From Idiomarina sp. (GTDB lineage: Bacteria; Pseudomonadota; Gammaproteobacteria; Enterobacterales; Alteromonadaceae): 64,000 bases of DNA. The DNA lies in NCBI GenBank assembly GCA_020832105.1, contig JAFIFH010000075.1, positions 1 through 64,000 on the forward strand, in the 5' to 3' direction. The position numbers and the translations under genes are program-made. This document shows, piece by piece, positions 1 through 9,772 of the stretch; position 1 is the first letter of the stretch; each line of letters opens with the position of its first letter. The notes under the pieces are model-generated. The model was not told where the DNA came from. It did not search any database and worked only from the letters and a program-made list of their open reading frames with translations.

Positions 1-1
1 T

Positions 2-1420
2 GCCGGTGAAGCCGGTGGTATTACCCAGCACATTGGTGCTTATCACGTCGATACCGATCGCGGCATGGTCACTTTCCTGGATACCCCAGGTCACGCTGCC
101 TTTACTTCGATGCGGGCCCGTGGTGCCAAAGCAACCGATATTGTTATTCTGGTGGTTGCCGCCGACGATGGTGTGATGCCGCAAACCAAAGAAGCCATTC
201 AGCACGCGAAAGCGGCGGGGGTGCCTTTGATTGTTGCCGTGAACAAAATGGATAAGCCAGAGGCCGACCCTGATCGGGTTAAGTCTGAGCTGTCTCAGCA
301 CAACGTGCTGTCAGAAGAGTGGGGCGGTGACGTCCAGTTCGTCCATGTGTCTGCGAAAGCCGGTACGGGTGTTGACGAACTGCTTGAAGCTATCTTACTG
401 CAAGCTGAATTACTCGATTTGAAAGCTGACGACACGGGTATGGCTCAGGGTGTGGTTATCGAATCAAGACTTGATAAAGGTCGTGGTCCGGTTGCATCAA
501 TCCTGGTCCAGAGCGGTACGCTGAACAAAGGTGATATCGTTCTTTGTGGACTTGAGTATGGCCGTGTTCGGGCGATGCGTGATGAACTTGGTAAAGATAT
601 TGATTCGGCTGGTCCTTCCATTCCAGTTGAGATTCTTGGCTTGTCAGGTGTGCCACAGGCTGGTGACGAAGTAACAGTTGTACGTGACGAGAAGAAGGCG
701 CGTGAAGTGTCTAACTATCGTCAGGGTAAATACCGTGATGTGAAACTGGCGCGTCAGCAAAAAGCTAAGCTGGAGAATATGTTCAGCAACATGGCTGACG
801 GCGAAACGTCAGAGTTGAACATCGTGCTCAAAGCCGACGTACAGGGTTCACTGGAAGCGATTACTGAATCTTTGGCTAAGCTGTCAACTGACGAAGTGAA
901 AGTGAACATCATCGGTAACGGTGTGGGCGGTATTACTGAAACCGATATCACCCTGGCCGGCGCGTCAAACGCTATCGTAATTGGCTTTAACGTACGTGCT
1001 GATGCTACCGCTAAACGAGCGGTTGAGCGTGAGCAGGTCGACCTGCGCTATTACAGCATTATCTATGAAGTGATTGACGAAATCAGACAGGCAATGACCG
1101 GCATGTTGGCGCCAGAGTTCAAACAGCAAATCATTGGTCTGGCTGAAGTACGCGACGTGTTTAAGTCACCGAAACTAGGCGCGATTGCCGGTTGTATGGT
1201 GACTGAAGGTTCGATTAAGCGTTCTGCGCCAATTCGCGTGTTACGTGACAACGTGGTCATCTATGAAGGCGAGCTGGAATCTCTGCGCCGCTTTAAAGAC
1301 GATGTCCAGGACGTTCGTAACGGCATGGAGTGTGGTATCGGTGTTAAGAATTACAACGATGTCAAAGTTGGTGACCAGATCGAAGTTTTCGAAACTATTC
1401 AGGTCGAGCGCACACTGTAA
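2..1420 (+). CDS. infB: Translation initiation factor IF-2, 3' part
   Basis: IF-2 is the GTPase that brings initiator tRNA to the 30S subunit and promotes 50S joining. The reading frame is open from base 2, so the start and the N-terminal region lie outside the window. The visible part begins in the G domain near switch I, followed by the G3 motif DTPGH and the G4 motif NKMD, then the beta-barrel domain II, domain III and the C-terminal domain IV that binds fMet-tRNA. It ends normally at a TAA. The following rbfA and truB genes reproduce the usual infB-rbfA-truB order, which supports the call. Confidence 0.97.
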   Translation, partial: AGEAGGITQHIGAYHVDTDRGMVTFLDTPGHAAFTSMRARGAKATDIVILVVAADDGVMPQTKEAIQHAKAAGVPLIVAVNKMDKPEADPDRVKSELSQHNVLSEEWGGDVQFVHVSAKAGTGVDELLEAILLQAELLDLKADDTGMAQGVVIESRLDKGRGPVASILVQSGTLNKGDIVLCGLEYGRVRAMRDELGKDIDSAGPSIPVEILGLSGVPQAGDEVTVVRDEKKAREVSNYRQGKYRDVKLARQQKAKLENMFSNMADGETSELNIVLKADVQGSLEAITESLAKLSTDEVKVNIIGNGVGGITETDITLAGASNAIVIGFNVRADATAKRAVEREQVDLRYYSIIYEVIDEIRQAMTGMLAPEFKQQIIGLAEVRDVFKSPKLGAIAGCMVTEGSIKRSAPIRVLRDNVVIYEGELESLRRFKDDVQDVRNGMECGIGVKNYNDVKVGDQIEVFETIQVERTL

Positions 1421-1459
1421 ATTAAGTTGTGTAGCCAATCGTTAATCGCAGACGAATGA

Positions 1460-1483
1460 CATGGGGGCCGTTGTGCCCCCATG
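1460..1483 (+). other. Stem-loop between infB and rbfA
   Basis: A perfect 9-bp inverted repeat (CATGGGGGC / GCCCCCATG, 6-base loop) lies between the infB stop and the rbfA ribosome-binding site. No run of T follows, so it is more likely an mRNA processing or stability hairpin than a terminator; this is inference. Confidence 0.5.
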
Positions 1484-1508
1484 TGTGTATCTGCAAAGGA
1501 GTGAAATC

Positions 1509-1904
1509 ATGCCGAAAGAATTTAGTCGTACGGATCGTTTTTCGCAGCAGCTACAGCGTGAAGTTGCGCAGATCCTGCAACGTGAAATCAAAGATCCACG
1601 GGTGGTCATGCCTACCGTGTCTGACGTCGAAGTGTCAAAAGACCTGGCCTATGCCAAAGTCTTTGTGACCTTTTTGAATGACGATGAAGAAAGCATTAAA
1701 GAAGCGCTAAAAGTACTTAACGAAGCCACTGGCTATATTCGTTCGGTCCTGGGTAAACGCTTAAAAGCGCGGATTACACCTAACCTGCGCTTTGAATATG
1801 ACCCTTCGTTAAATGAAGGGATTCGCATGGCTCGGTTGGTTGGTGAAGCCACCCAGCGTGATGAAGAGCGTAAAAAGCAAAACGGCAATTCGGAAGACGA
1901 GTAG
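1509..1904 (+). CDS. rbfA: Ribosome-binding factor A
   Basis: RbfA is a small KH-fold protein that binds the 30S subunit and helps mature the 5' end of 16S rRNA, notably in the cold. The 131-residue product starts [10 protein letters not shown], typical of the family, and carries the expected central region plus an acidic C-terminal tail. The ATG at 1509 is chosen over an upstream in-frame ATG at 1461 because an AAAGGAG ribosome-binding site sits just before it and the upstream extension falls inside the stem-loop. Its stop overlaps the truB start codon by one base, so the two are translationally coupled. Confidence 0.96.
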   Translation: MPKEFSRTDRFSQQLQREVAQILQREIKDPRVVMPTVSDVEVSKDLAYAKVFVTFLNDDEESIKEALKVLNEATGYIRSVLGKRLKARITPNLRFEYDPSLNEGIRMARLVGEATQRDEERKKQNGNSEDE

Positions 1905-2836
1905 TGGCTAGACGCAGTAAAAAAGGCCGCCCAATTAATGGGGTGGTGCTGGTAGATAAGCATACCGGCGAGAGTTCAAATCGCATTTTGCAGCAGGTCA
2001 AGCGTCTGTTTAACGCGCAAAAGGCCGGCCATACCGGGGCGCTAGACCCGCTTGCAACCGGCATGTTGCCGATTTGCCTGGGCGAAGCGACCAAGTTCTC
2101 GCAGTTTTTGCTAGATGCGGACAAGGTGTATCAGGTGCGCGCTCAGCTTGGTGTGCGTACCGATACCAGCGACGCTGACGGTGAGGTGGTAGAAACTAAG
2201 CCAGTGGCGGTAAGCGATACTCAGCTTGCGCATGCGCTGGACCAGTTTCGTGGCGACACCATGCAGGTGCCCTCGATGTTCTCGGCGCTTAAACACAACG
2301 GTCGACCGCTGTATGACTATGCGCGCAAAGGGATAACCGTTGCACGAGAGGCCCGCCCGATTACTGTGTATCGTCTCGATTTACTCAGTTTTGCAGACGA
2401 CGTTGTAGAGTTAGAGGTGCACTGTAGCAAGGGTACTTATATTCGCTCATTAGTTGATGATCTTGGCCAACTGCTGGGCTGTGGCGCGCATGTACGCCGC
2501 TTGCACCGCACCGCAGTGGCAGACTATCCGGCAGAGCAAATGCTCAGTGTTGAGGCCTTGTCTGCACTGGTTTGCGAGGACGCAGATGGCAGCGTAGACT
2601 ATAGCGCTCTTGATGCACAGATGCTCAGCCTGGACAGCCCGGTTGCTCGGTTACCAAAAATCGTGGCGGCCCTTGCCCAAGGGCATAACTTTTTACATGG
2701 GCAACCCGTGGTGGCTGATGTCTACCCACCCGGAACCCAGGTACGGGTAGAAAACGAGCATGGCGTATTTCTTGGGGTCGCAGAATACCGCGAGGACAAC
2801 AAGGCCTGGCCAAAGCGCGTAGTTGTTTTTGATTAA
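1904..2836 (+). CDS. truB: tRNA pseudouridine-55 synthase
   Basis: TruB converts U55 to pseudouridine in the T-loop of nearly all elongator tRNAs. The 310-residue product has the catalytic motif [12 protein letters not shown] with the nucleophile at Asp48, the same position as in E. coli, followed by the thumb region and a C-terminal PUA-like domain. Translation starts at a GTG that shares a base with the rbfA TAG stop, with no separate ribosome-binding site needed. It is the third gene of the infB-rbfA-truB run. Length and motif match the family, so confidence is high. Confidence 0.97.
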   Translation: MARRSKKGRPINGVVLVDKHTGESSNRILQQVKRLFNAQKAGHTGALDPLATGMLPICLGEATKFSQFLLDADKVYQVRAQLGVRTDTSDADGEVVETKPVAVSDTQLAHALDQFRGDTMQVPSMFSALKHNGRPLYDYARKGITVAREARPITVYRLDLLSFADDVVELEVHCSKGTYIRSLVDDLGQLLGCGAHVRRLHRTAVADYPAEQMLSVEALSALVCEDADGSVDYSALDAQMLSLDSPVARLPKIVAALAQGHNFLHGQPVVADVYPPGTQVRVENEHGVFLGVAEYREDNKAWPKRVVVFD

Positions 2837-2850
2837 CTACCGTCTGAACA

Positions 2851-2879
2851 TTGTATAAGCTGTCGCGGGTGCGTATAAT
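2851..2879 (+). promoter_or_regulatory. Probable rpsO promoter
   Basis: A perfect -10 box TATAAT at 2874-2879 lies 17 bp downstream of a weak -35 (TTGTAT, 2851-2856). It is placed in the gap between truB and rpsO, so rpsO can be transcribed separately from the infB operon. The roughly 60-base leader that follows is GC-rich with self-complementary pieces, consistent with the autoregulation known for S15 in enterobacteria, though no structure was computed. Confidence 0.6.
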
Positions 2880-2941
2880 CCGCGATGATTTTAACCCCCG
2901 GCTGAATTAGTGATCGGTCGGGCTAATTGTTGGAGTACACT

Positions 2942-3211
2942 ATGTCACTAAATGCAGAAACTAAAGCACAGATCGTTAAAGACTATGGCCGTGGCGAGAA
3001 TGACACAGGTTCACCTGAAGTACAGGTAGCTTTGTTGACAGCTCAGATTAACCATTTACAAGGTCACTTTAAAGAGCACATCCATGATCACCACTCACGT
3101 CGTGGTCTGTTACGCATGGTTAGTCAGCGTCGTAAGTTACTTGATTACCTCAAAGGTAAGAGCAACGAGCGTTACCTTGACCTGATCAAGCGTCTGGAAC
3201 TGCGTCGATAA
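2942..3211 (+). CDS. rpsO: 30S ribosomal protein S15
   Basis: S15 is a primary 16S rRNA-binding protein of the central domain. The 89-residue product has the usual length and the conserved core [15 protein letters not shown]-type segment (here [12 protein letters not shown]) and the [13 protein letters not shown] helix. The ATG at 2942 is preferred over an in-frame start at 2927 because GGAG lies 6 bases upstream and family members begin MSLN. The gene has its own promoter and is followed by a strong terminator, then pnp, as in E. coli. Confidence 0.98.
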   Translation: MSLNAETKAQIVKDYGRGENDTGSPEVQVALLTAQINHLQGHFKEHIHDHHSRRGLLRMVSQRRKLLDYLKGKSNERYLDLIKRLELRR

Positions 3212-3224
3212 GCAGTTTGCAGAG

Positions 3225-3256
3225 AAAAAAGGGGCCTTTATGGCCCCTTTTTTTTA
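3225..3256 (+). terminator. rpsO terminator
   Basis: A GGGGCC/GGCCCC stem flanked by A and T runs is followed by eight T residues. This is a textbook intrinsic terminator just after the rpsO stop; some read-through into pnp is expected by analogy with E. coli. Confidence 0.9.
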
Positions 3257-3275
3257 TTTCTGCTCTTATTTTGTA

Positions 3276-3300
3276 CGCGACTTCGTTATACTGTGTCGCG
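3276..3300 (+). promoter_or_regulatory. Inverted repeat in the pnp leader region
   Basis: CGCGAC at 3276-3281 pairs with GTCGCG at 3295-3300. A TATACT box lies inside it at 3287-3292 without a good -35. It could be a pnp promoter element, or a stem equivalent to the RNase III-cleaved hairpin that lets PNPase control its own mRNA in E. coli. Which of these applies cannot be told by eye. Confidence 0.35.
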
Positions 3301-3362
3301 AGAAATAAGTGAAAGTAAGGCCTCGGATAACGGGCCCACATAAAGGTAAAGGAAAAAACATA

Positions 3363-5465
3363 GTGAATCCGATAACAAAGCAATTCCAGTACGGTCAGCA
3401 AACTGTCACTCTAGAAACGGGTGCAATCGCGCGTCAGGCGTCTGGCGCTGTAATGGCAAGCATTGGTGATACTGCGGTGTTGGTCACCGTAGTAGGTAAG
3501 AAAGACGTCAACCCTGGGATGGACTTTTTCCCGTTGACGGTGAACTACCAGGAGCGTACTTACGCTGCCGGTAAAATCCCAGGTGGTTTCTTCAAACGTG
3601 AAGGCCGTCCAACTGAAAACGAAACATTAACCTGTCGTCTAATCGACCGTCCAATTCGTCCATTATTCCCGGACGGCTTCAAAAACGAAGTTCAGGTCAT
3701 CGCAACTGTAGTGTCTTTAGACCCTGAAATTTCTCCAGACATCGTTGCTCTCATTGGTACCTCAGCTGCCTTGTCAGTATCAGGCCTGCCGTTCAATGGC
3801 CCAATCGGCGCAGCGCGGGTTGGTGTTGTCAACAACGAATACATTCTTAACCCAACTGCTAGCGAAATGCCTGGCTCTGACCTTGATTTAGTTGTAGCCG
3901 GTACCGAAGCTGCAGTACTGATGGTTGAATCAGAAGCCAACCTGCTCAGCGAAGAAGCGATGCTTGGTGCGGTGATGTACGGCCACGAGCAGATGCAGGC
4001 GGTGATCACCGCTATCAACGAATTCGCCGCAGAAGTGAATACACCGAAGTGGGACTGGCAGCCACCAGCAGTCAATGAAGAATTGAAAGCTGCGGTAAAA
4101 GAGCTGGCTGAAGCTAAAATCGGTGAAGCTTACTTGCTGACTGACAAGAGCGAACGCCGTGACAAGCTGTCACAAGTACGTACCGACGTGATGGACGCGC
4201 TGGAAGCGAAGTATGAAGAGCTGGATACCAAAGCAGCTGGCAACTTCTTCCATGACCTTGAAAGCGACGTTGTGCGTAGCCGTATTATTAAAGGTGAGCC
4301 ACGTATCGATGGTCGTGAACCAGACATGGTTCGTGCACTTGACGTAGCGACTGGCGTACTGCCACGTACTCACGGCTCTGCAGTCTTCACCCGTGGTGAG
4401 ACTCAGGCGTTAGTGGTAGCCACCTTAGGTACTGAGCGTGACGGTCAGAACATCGACGAAATCATGGGCTCACGTACCGAGCGTTTCATGCTGCATTATA
4501 ACTTCCCTCCATACTGTGTGGGTGAAACAGGCTTTGTTGGTTCGCCGAAGCGTCGTGAGATTGGCCATGGCCGTCTTGCTAAGCGTGGCGTACTGGCTGT
4601 TATGCCAAGTGCTGAAGAATTCCCGTACACCGTACGTGTAGTATCTGAAATCACTGAATCTAACGGTTCAAGCTCAATGGCATCTGTGTGTGGTACGTCA
4701 CTGGCACTGATGGACGCTGGCGTTCCGATTAAATCTTCAGTGGCAGGTATTGCCATGGGTCTGGTCAAAGAAGGCGATAACTTTGTTGTCTTATCAGACA
4801 TCCTGGGTGACGAAGACCACTTAGGTGATATGGACTTTAAAGTGGCTGGTAGCCGCGATGGTGTGACTGCGCTGCAGATGGACATCAAAATCGAAGGCAT
4901 TACCAAAGACATCATGGAAAAAGCGCTGGCTCAGGCCCGTGCTGCTCGCCTGCACATTCTGAATGTGATGGACGAGGCTATGGGTGGCGCACGTGACGAA
5001 GTATCAAGCTACGCACCGCGTTTCCATATCCTGAAAATCAACCCAGAGAAAATTCGTGATGTGATTGGTAAAGGCGGCGCGGTTATCCGTGAGCTGACTG
5101 AATCAACCAACACCAACATCGAAATTGAAGACGACGGTACGATTAAAATTGCTGCGACGTCTGAAGAAGATGCGAAAGCAGCAGTGGCTCGTATTGAAGC
5201 CATTACAGCTGACGTTGAAGTGGGCCGTATCTACCAGGGTAAAGTTGCGCGTATCGTTGATTTCGGTGCATTTGTAACGATTCTGCCTGGTAAAGATGGT
5301 CTGGTGCATATCTCGCAAATCTCTGACGAGCGCGTAGAAAACGTTGCTGACCACATGAGTGTTGGCGATACAGTACCGGTTAAAGTACTGGAAATCGACC
5401 GTCAGGGTCGTGTGCGCCTGAGCATGAAAGACGCCGCTGAAAAGCAAGCGACACCAGCTGAGTAA
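3363..5465 (+). CDS. pnp: Polyribonucleotide nucleotidyltransferase (PNPase)
   Basis: PNPase degrades RNA 3'-to-5' by phosphorolysis and is part of the degradosome. The 700-residue product contains two RNase PH domains separated by a helical domain, then a KH domain ([10 protein letters not shown]) near residue 565 and an S1 domain ([14 protein letters not shown]) close to the C-terminus. A GTG start at 3363 is chosen because AAAGG precedes it and the family N-terminus begins there; an in-frame ATG at 3309 would overlap the leader hairpin region. The gene follows rpsO and is closed by its own terminator. Confidence 0.97.
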   Translation: MNPITKQFQYGQQTVTLETGAIARQASGAVMASIGDTAVLVTVVGKKDVNPGMDFFPLTVNYQERTYAAGKIPGGFFKREGRPTENETLTCRLIDRPIRPLFPDGFKNEVQVIATVVSLDPEISPDIVALIGTSAALSVSGLPFNGPIGAARVGVVNNEYILNPTASEMPGSDLDLVVAGTEAAVLMVESEANLLSEEAMLGAVMYGHEQMQAVITAINEFAAEVNTPKWDWQPPAVNEELKAAVKELAEAKIGEAYLLTDKSERRDKLSQVRTDVMDALEAKYEELDTKAAGNFFHDLESDVVRSRIIKGEPRIDGREPDMVRALDVATGVLPRTHGSAVFTRGETQALVVATLGTERDGQNIDEIMGSRTERFMLHYNFPPYCVGETGFVGSPKRREIGHGRLAKRGVLAVMPSAEEFPYTVRVVSEITESNGSSSMASVCGTSLALMDAGVPIKSSVAGIAMGLVKEGDNFVVLSDILGDEDHLGDMDFKVAGSRDGVTALQMDIKIEGITKDIMEKALAQARAARLHILNVMDEAMGGARDEVSSYAPRFHILKINPEKIRDVIGKGGAVIRELTESTNTNIEIEDDGTIKIAATSEEDAKAAVARIEAITADVEVGRIYQGKVARIVDFGAFVTILPGKDGLVHISQISDERVENVADHMSVGDTVPVKVLEIDRQGRVRLSMKDAAEKQATPAE

Positions 5466-5508
5466 AGTTTAACAGGTGATCTGCTAAACAAATCTCAGCA
5501 GTTAAATG

Positions 5509-5547
5509 AAAGGCCAGACTGACCAGTTCAGTCTGGCCTTTTTGTTT
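5509..5547 (+). terminator. pnp terminator
   Basis: A 10-bp stem AGGCCAGACT / AGTCTGGCCT with a short loop is followed by TTTTTG. It lies 45 bases after the pnp stop and ends pnp transcription before ggt. Confidence 0.9.
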
Positions 5548-5568
5548 GCGCTGATAAAGTGTTATAAA
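5541..5568 (+). promoter_or_regulatory. Possible ggt promoter
   Basis: TTTGTT at 5541-5546 and TATAAA at 5563-5568 are 16 bp apart and lie 40 bases before the ggt start, overlapping the T run of the preceding terminator. Weak -35, so this is tentative. Confidence 0.35.
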
Positions 5569-5608
5569 TGATGGTATCGCGAAGACATTCATCCAACAGG
5601 ATACCCAC

Positions 5609-7342
5609 ATGACCAAGCTGAATTCTCTTTCACGCCAACTGACCCGAGTCAGTAAACTCCTCACTGCGAGCCTGTTTGGGGTTGCGCTGACCACACCTGC
5701 GCTGGCATATGACCGCATTACCGGCCATCACTTTGCCTCACGCTCCGAGGCGATGGCGCCGGACGCGATGGCAGCCACCAGCCAGCCTCTGGCCACTCAG
5801 GTTGCGCTTGAAATCATGCGTAATGGCGGTAGCGCGGTAGATGCTGCAATAGCCGCCAATGCCCTGTTAGGCCTGGTGGAGCCCACCGGCAATGGTATCG
5901 GTGGTGATTTATTCGCGATTATCTGGGACGCCGAAAGTGAGCAATTGTATGGTCTTAATGCCTCGGGTCGCTCTCCGCAAAGCCTTACCCTGGATTATTT
6001 TCGAGATAATGATATCGAGCAGATACCACAACGCGGGGTGTTGACGCTGTCAGTACCCGGAGCCGTAGATGGCTGGCATGAGATGCACCGGCGTTTTGGC
6101 AAATTGGACTGGAGTGAGTTATTACAGCCGTCCATTCATTATGCTGAGGAAGGCTTTCCAGTAACTGAAGTGATTGCCTATTATTTTGAACGCAACAGCG
6201 AGGTACTGAAAGACTATCCAGGTTTTGCTGAGGTGTTCTTAACGGACGGCGAGGCGCCGCAGAAAGGGCACCGGTTTAAAAACCCTGATTTAGCAGCAAC
6301 CTATAAGGCGATCGCCGAGCAAGGTCGGGATGCGTTCTACACCGGTGAAATTGCCCACAAAATTAGCGACTTTGTCGCTGAGCACGGTGGTTTTTTAAGT
6401 TATCAGGACCTCGCTGAACACCGTTCTGATTGGGTGGAGCCAGTATCCACCAATTATCGAGGTTATGACCTGTGGGAACTGCCGCCCAATACCCAGGGTA
6501 TCGCCGCATTGCAAATCCTCAATATTCTTGAAGACTATGATATTGCTGGAATGGGTTTTGATAGCCCGGAATATATACATCACTTCGTTGAAGCGAAAAA
6601 GCTGGCATTTGAAGATCGAGCGAAGTTCTATTCCGACATGGACTTTAATGACGTACCAGTGGATTGGCTGATCTCTAAAGAGTACGCTGCAGAGCGTCGA
6701 CAGCTGATAGATTCAGAGCGGGCCGGGCGCAGTTATGAGCCAGGTAACCCGCCGATGCAGGGTGACACTATTTACCTGACTACTGCGGATCAGCACGGCA
6801 ATATGGTATCGCTTATCCAAAGTAACTACCGTGGTATGGGCTCAGGGGTGACACCTGCAGGCACCGGCTTTGTGCTGCAAAATCGAGGTGAGATGTTTAC
6901 CCTTGATGAAGGGCATATGAATGTTTACGAGCCAGGCAAACGACCATTCCACACGATTATCCCGGCGTTTGTCACCAAAGACGGCCAGCCAGTCATGAGT
7001 TATGGCGTGATGGGTGGTGGTACCCAGCCGCAGATGCATGCGCAGATCCTAATCAACATGCTGGATTTTGGCATGAACCTACAGGAAGCGGGTGATGCCC
7101 CACGAATCCTGCATTCCGGGTCAAGTGAGCCGACTGGCGAAACAATGACCGACGGCGGCGTACTGGGTCTGGAAAATGGTTTCTCTGACTATACTCGACG
7201 TGAACTGGTCAAAATGGGTCACCGCTTGCAAGAGGCCGTGGGACCTTACGGCGGCTATCAGGCGATTTGGTATGATGCGGAACATGATGTCTATTATGGG
7301 GCATCTGAAAGTCGCAAAGACGGACATGCTGCTGGTTTTTAA
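5609..7342 (+). CDS. ggt: Gamma-glutamyltranspeptidase, exported
   Basis: This N-terminal nucleophile hydrolase cleaves gamma-glutamyl amides such as glutathione, normally in the periplasm. A signal peptide is visible (hydrophobic stretch ending in TPALA near residue 33). The large-subunit Arg in NASGRSP and the motif GDTIYLTTAD are present. Thr387 is the expected self-cleavage point and nucleophile, giving large and small subunits. The GSGVTPAGTG and GVMGGGTQPQ segments resemble the YwrD-like subclade rather than classical E. coli Ggt, so substrate preference is uncertain. It sits between pnp and nlpI, genes that are adjacent in enterobacteria, and appears inserted there with its own terminator boundaries. 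Confidence 0.92.
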   Translation: MTKLNSLSRQLTRVSKLLTASLFGVALTTPALAYDRITGHHFASRSEAMAPDAMAATSQPLATQVALEIMRNGGSAVDAAIAANALLGLVEPTGNGIGGDLFAIIWDAESEQLYGLNASGRSPQSLTLDYFRDNDIEQIPQRGVLTLSVPGAVDGWHEMHRRFGKLDWSELLQPSIHYAEEGFPVTEVIAYYFERNSEVLKDYPGFAEVFLTDGEAPQKGHRFKNPDLAATYKAIAEQGRDAFYTGEIAHKISDFVAEHGGFLSYQDLAEHRSDWVEPVSTNYRGYDLWELPPNTQGIAALQILNILEDYDIAGMGFDSPEYIHHFVEAKKLAFEDRAKFYSDMDFNDVPVDWLISKEYAAERRQLIDSERAGRSYEPGNPPMQGDTIYLTTADQHGNMVSLIQSNYRGMGSGVTPAGTGFVLQNRGEMFTLDEGHMNVYEPGKRPFHTIIPAFVTKDGQPVMSYGVMGGGTQPQMHAQILINMLDFGMNLQEAGDAPRILHSGSSEPTGETMTDGGVLGLENGFSDYTRRELVKMGHRLQEAVGPYGGYQAIWYDAEHDVYYGASESRKDGHAAGF

Positions 7343-7403
7343 TCAGGGTATTGAAGCTGTATTGATTTTCGTAGTTAACCGACAATGTGCTATGGTTGAT
7401 AGG

Positions 7404-7423
7404 GGCCTGCGAGCAGGCCTTTG
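7404..7423 (+). terminator. Weak stem-loop after ggt
   Basis: GGCCTG-CGAG-CAGGCC followed by only three T residues. It may act as a weak terminator of ggt or as structure in the nlpI leader. Confidence 0.4.
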
Positions 7424-7453
7424 CCATGAAGAATAATCAGCGGAGCGAACAAC

Positions 7454-8374
7454 TTGAATTCACGTATTATCAGCTTAGTATTGCTAACCCTGACCTTAAC
7501 TGCTTGCGCCAGTGGGCCAGCGCCCACAAATGGTGAGCCTCACCAGCATGGACAGCGAAGTGATGTGATTGCACCTTCACCTGACGTGCGCGCAAATCAG
7601 TTTATTCTGGTTGAACCGCAACTACCCAGCGCCCAACGTCAGCTGGAGATAGCGCAGATATCACAGCTGCTCAACGAGCATGAGCTAAACCGTGAGCAGT
7701 TGGCGGTTCTTCTCTATCGCCGAGGGTCATTGTACGATGCGTTAGGGATGACGACACTGGCGCGGATTGATTTTAATCAGTTGCTGGAGTATCGCCCGGG
7801 CATGGCTGACGCGTATAACTATATTGGTATCCATGCCACCCAGGCCGGTGATTTCGATATGGCGTTCGAAGCCTTTGATAGCGTGATGGAGTTAGACGGC
7901 GACCACCCTTACGTCCTGCTAAATCGTGGCATTGCCGCCTATTATGCGGGCCAGTTTGAATTAGCGCAGACCGATCTCGCAGATTATCATTATCAGCGTC
8001 CGGACGATGCATATCGCGTGCTCTGGTTGTTTTTTGCTGATCTTCAGGTAGATCGAGAGCGGGCTTTTGAGCTACTGAAGCGCCGCCAGCAAAGCTTGCC
8101 AGGTAACTGGGAGATGAACCTGGTACGCCTGTTCAGTGGCGAAATCAGTGGACCTCAGCTGATGGCCAGCACCCTTGAAGGGGTCGAGGACCAGACCGTG
8201 CTCATCGAGCGGCTGGCTGAATCTTACTTTTACCTTGGTAAGTATGAACGTATGAACGAGCAATACGATGATGCCGCCAATTACTTTAAGCTTGCGTTAG
8301 CTACTAACCTCTATGAATTTATTGAGCATCGTTACGCTTATCTCGAGCTTGATGCGCTGCGCAATGCGGGCTGA
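7454..8374 (+). CDS. nlpI: Lipoprotein NlpI (TPR protein)
   Basis: NlpI is an outer-membrane lipoprotein with tetratricopeptide repeats that acts as adaptor for the Prc protease and scaffolds peptidoglycan enzymes. The 306-residue product has a lipoprotein signal (LTLTAC, lipidated Cys near residue 18) followed by tandem TPR units, for example the segment around ADAYNYIGIHATQAG and the next one around PYVLLNRGIAAYY. Length is close to E. coli NlpI (294). The start is a TTG with GGAG 8 bases upstream; no ATG is available nearby in frame. Its position downstream of pnp (with ggt between) agrees with the enterobacterial pnp-nlpI arrangement. Confidence 0.93.
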   Translation: MNSRIISLVLLTLTLTACASGPAPTNGEPHQHGQRSDVIAPSPDVRANQFILVEPQLPSAQRQLEIAQISQLLNEHELNREQLAVLLYRRGSLYDALGMTTLARIDFNQLLEYRPGMADAYNYIGIHATQAGDFDMAFEAFDSVMELDGDHPYVLLNRGIAAYYAGQFELAQTDLADYHYQRPDDAYRVLWLFFADLQVDRERAFELLKRRQQSLPGNWEMNLVRLFSGEISGPQLMASTLEGVEDQTVLIERLAESYFYLGKYERMNEQYDDAANYFKLALATNLYEFIEHRYAYLELDALRNAG

Positions 8375-8415
8375 GAGCGCACGACCAGGCGCTCAGAGCC
8401 CACCAGAGTTAACTT

Positions 8416-9729
8416 ATGAGCCGTATCTTTTCAGCCTGTATGGCGGTGTTGTTATCTCTTCAGCTGATTTCAAGTCAAACTCAGGATACTGAGCACTGGC
8501 GTCTGAACTTCGACCAATCGCCGGCCCGGCATGCTTATCCAGCCAGTTTCTATGCGGTGAGCGAAGCTAGTCACTTTCTTGCCGAGCGTTACTGGCGACA
8601 GCAGCAACGATCACGAGCGTTAGCATACTACCAGCGAGCGGTTGACCAGGGTGACGCCGGTGCTGCCTATAGTCTCGCTCAGCGTATTCCGGCGCAACGT
8701 GAGCAATGGTTGAGAGCGGCGCTTGAGCTTGGCGACCCGCGAGCCACCATCACCATTGCCGAGCAGTTAAGGTCGACTGATCCAGCCGCTGCTATTGGCC
8801 TGGTGGAGGCCCTGCCTGCTAGTGCTGAGCGTGACGAGTTGCTTGCAGGCCTGTTATTTAACCACCCGCACCTCTTAGCAGACCCCTCTTACCAATGGCA
8901 ACAACTCGCACCGCCAACGTCGCTTTGGCAGCGGCGTATCTTGCAGGCCCAGGCGTTTAGCCGTGAACATGGGCTGAGCATGCCAGATCAACCAACATGT
9001 ACCACCAGGATGACCCTTTTTTATCATGCCGACCAGGCCCGCGCTCATGCTTATGACTGGCTTCATGCCTTAGCCCAGCATCCATTTGCCGGGCTGGGGC
9101 TGTGCTTTGTTGAAGCAGATGCTGCCGCAACAGGGGGCGTTGAATGTGAGCAGGATTCGCTAGGCCGGGCCCATTGCGTGGCTGAGGATGATGCGCCAGA
9201 TGCAGATTTCAGTATTCATGTGGTTAACGCAGGGTCGGCTAATGTCAGGGCGAATCACATGGCCATTGCGCAGAGTGCCAGTTTTGATATTTTCATTCAT
9301 GAAATGGCCCATTTATTTGCACTGGCGGATGAGTATCCAATGCGCGAGCCATTGGCTGAAGCCTTTTGTAGCGGCCGATATCGTTTCTCAGCATTGAACC
9401 TGGTGATTACACCGCAAGCCTCTGCGCTGGTGAACTATCAGGATCTAGCCGCATTGCAGGATCGTCTGCCGTGGGCTGAGTATGTGCAGCAAGCGATTGC
9501 TGTGCCTGTGCTTAATCATCAAGGGCAGCTGCTCTATCAGCTTGGCTCGCCTGCAACGGGCAGCGTGGGTCTATTTAAAGTGGATACATGTAAAGGAACC
9601 GATTACCAAGCGTGGCGACCAGTGGCAGAGATGACGTTTATGCAGCAGCATGAAGTGGGTACGGTCCCCGATATCTATATTGAGTTAATGCGCAGTCATT
9701 TGCAGGCAGAGCAGAAACAACAACGCTGA
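8416..9729 (+). CDS. Exported Sel1-repeat protein with M64-like zinc-peptidase motif
   Basis: The 437-residue product has a hydrophobic N-terminus (about residues 5-20) that looks like a signal peptide, then two or three Sel1/TPR-like helical repeats (ALAYYQRAVDQGDAGAAYSL, then a similar unit). The C-terminal half carries HEMAHLFALADEY, with His295, Glu296 and His299 as the zinc-binding HExxH and Asp305-Glu306-Tyr307 as the downstream DEY. That arrangement is the one found in M64 (IgA peptidase-like) metallopeptidases. Six cysteines in the C-terminal half suggest disulfides in an exported protein. It starts 41 bases after nlpI and may be co-transcribed. A secreted or periplasmic metalloprotease is the best guess; substrate is unknown. 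Confidence 0.7.
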   Translation: MSRIFSACMAVLLSLQLISSQTQDTEHWRLNFDQSPARHAYPASFYAVSEASHFLAERYWRQQQRSRALAYYQRAVDQGDAGAAYSLAQRIPAQREQWLRAALELGDPRATITIAEQLRSTDPAAAIGLVEALPASAERDELLAGLLFNHPHLLADPSYQWQQLAPPTSLWQRRILQAQAFSREHGLSMPDQPTCTTRMTLFYHADQARAHAYDWLHALAQHPFAGLGLCFVEADAAATGGVECEQDSLGRAHCVAEDDAPDADFSIHVVNAGSANVRANHMAIAQSASFDIFIHEMAHLFALADEYPMREPLAEAFCSGRYRFSALNLVITPQASALVNYQDLAALQDRLPWAEYVQQAIAVPVLNHQGQLLYQLGSPATGSVGLFKVDTCKGTDYQAWRPVAEMTFMQQHEVGTVPDIYIELMRSHLQAEQKQQR

Positions 9730-9748
9730 GCATAAAGCTCAGCGTTGT
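9720..9748. terminator. Hairpin between convergent genes (peptidase-like / lipA)
   Basis: A perfect 12-bp stem (ACAACGCTGAGC / GCTCAGCGTTGT) with a 5-base loop overlaps the stop codon of the upstream gene. T-rich sequence follows on the minus strand side, so it probably terminates lipA transcription and may serve both directions. Confidence 0.65.
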
Positions 9749-9772
9749 ATGGTGTTACCGGTAACTACTCGG

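Noticed and set aside
3309-3362. Upstream ATG for pnp
   Set aside because: It is in the structured leader without a ribosome-binding site; the GTG at 3363 follows AAAGG and matches the family N-terminus.
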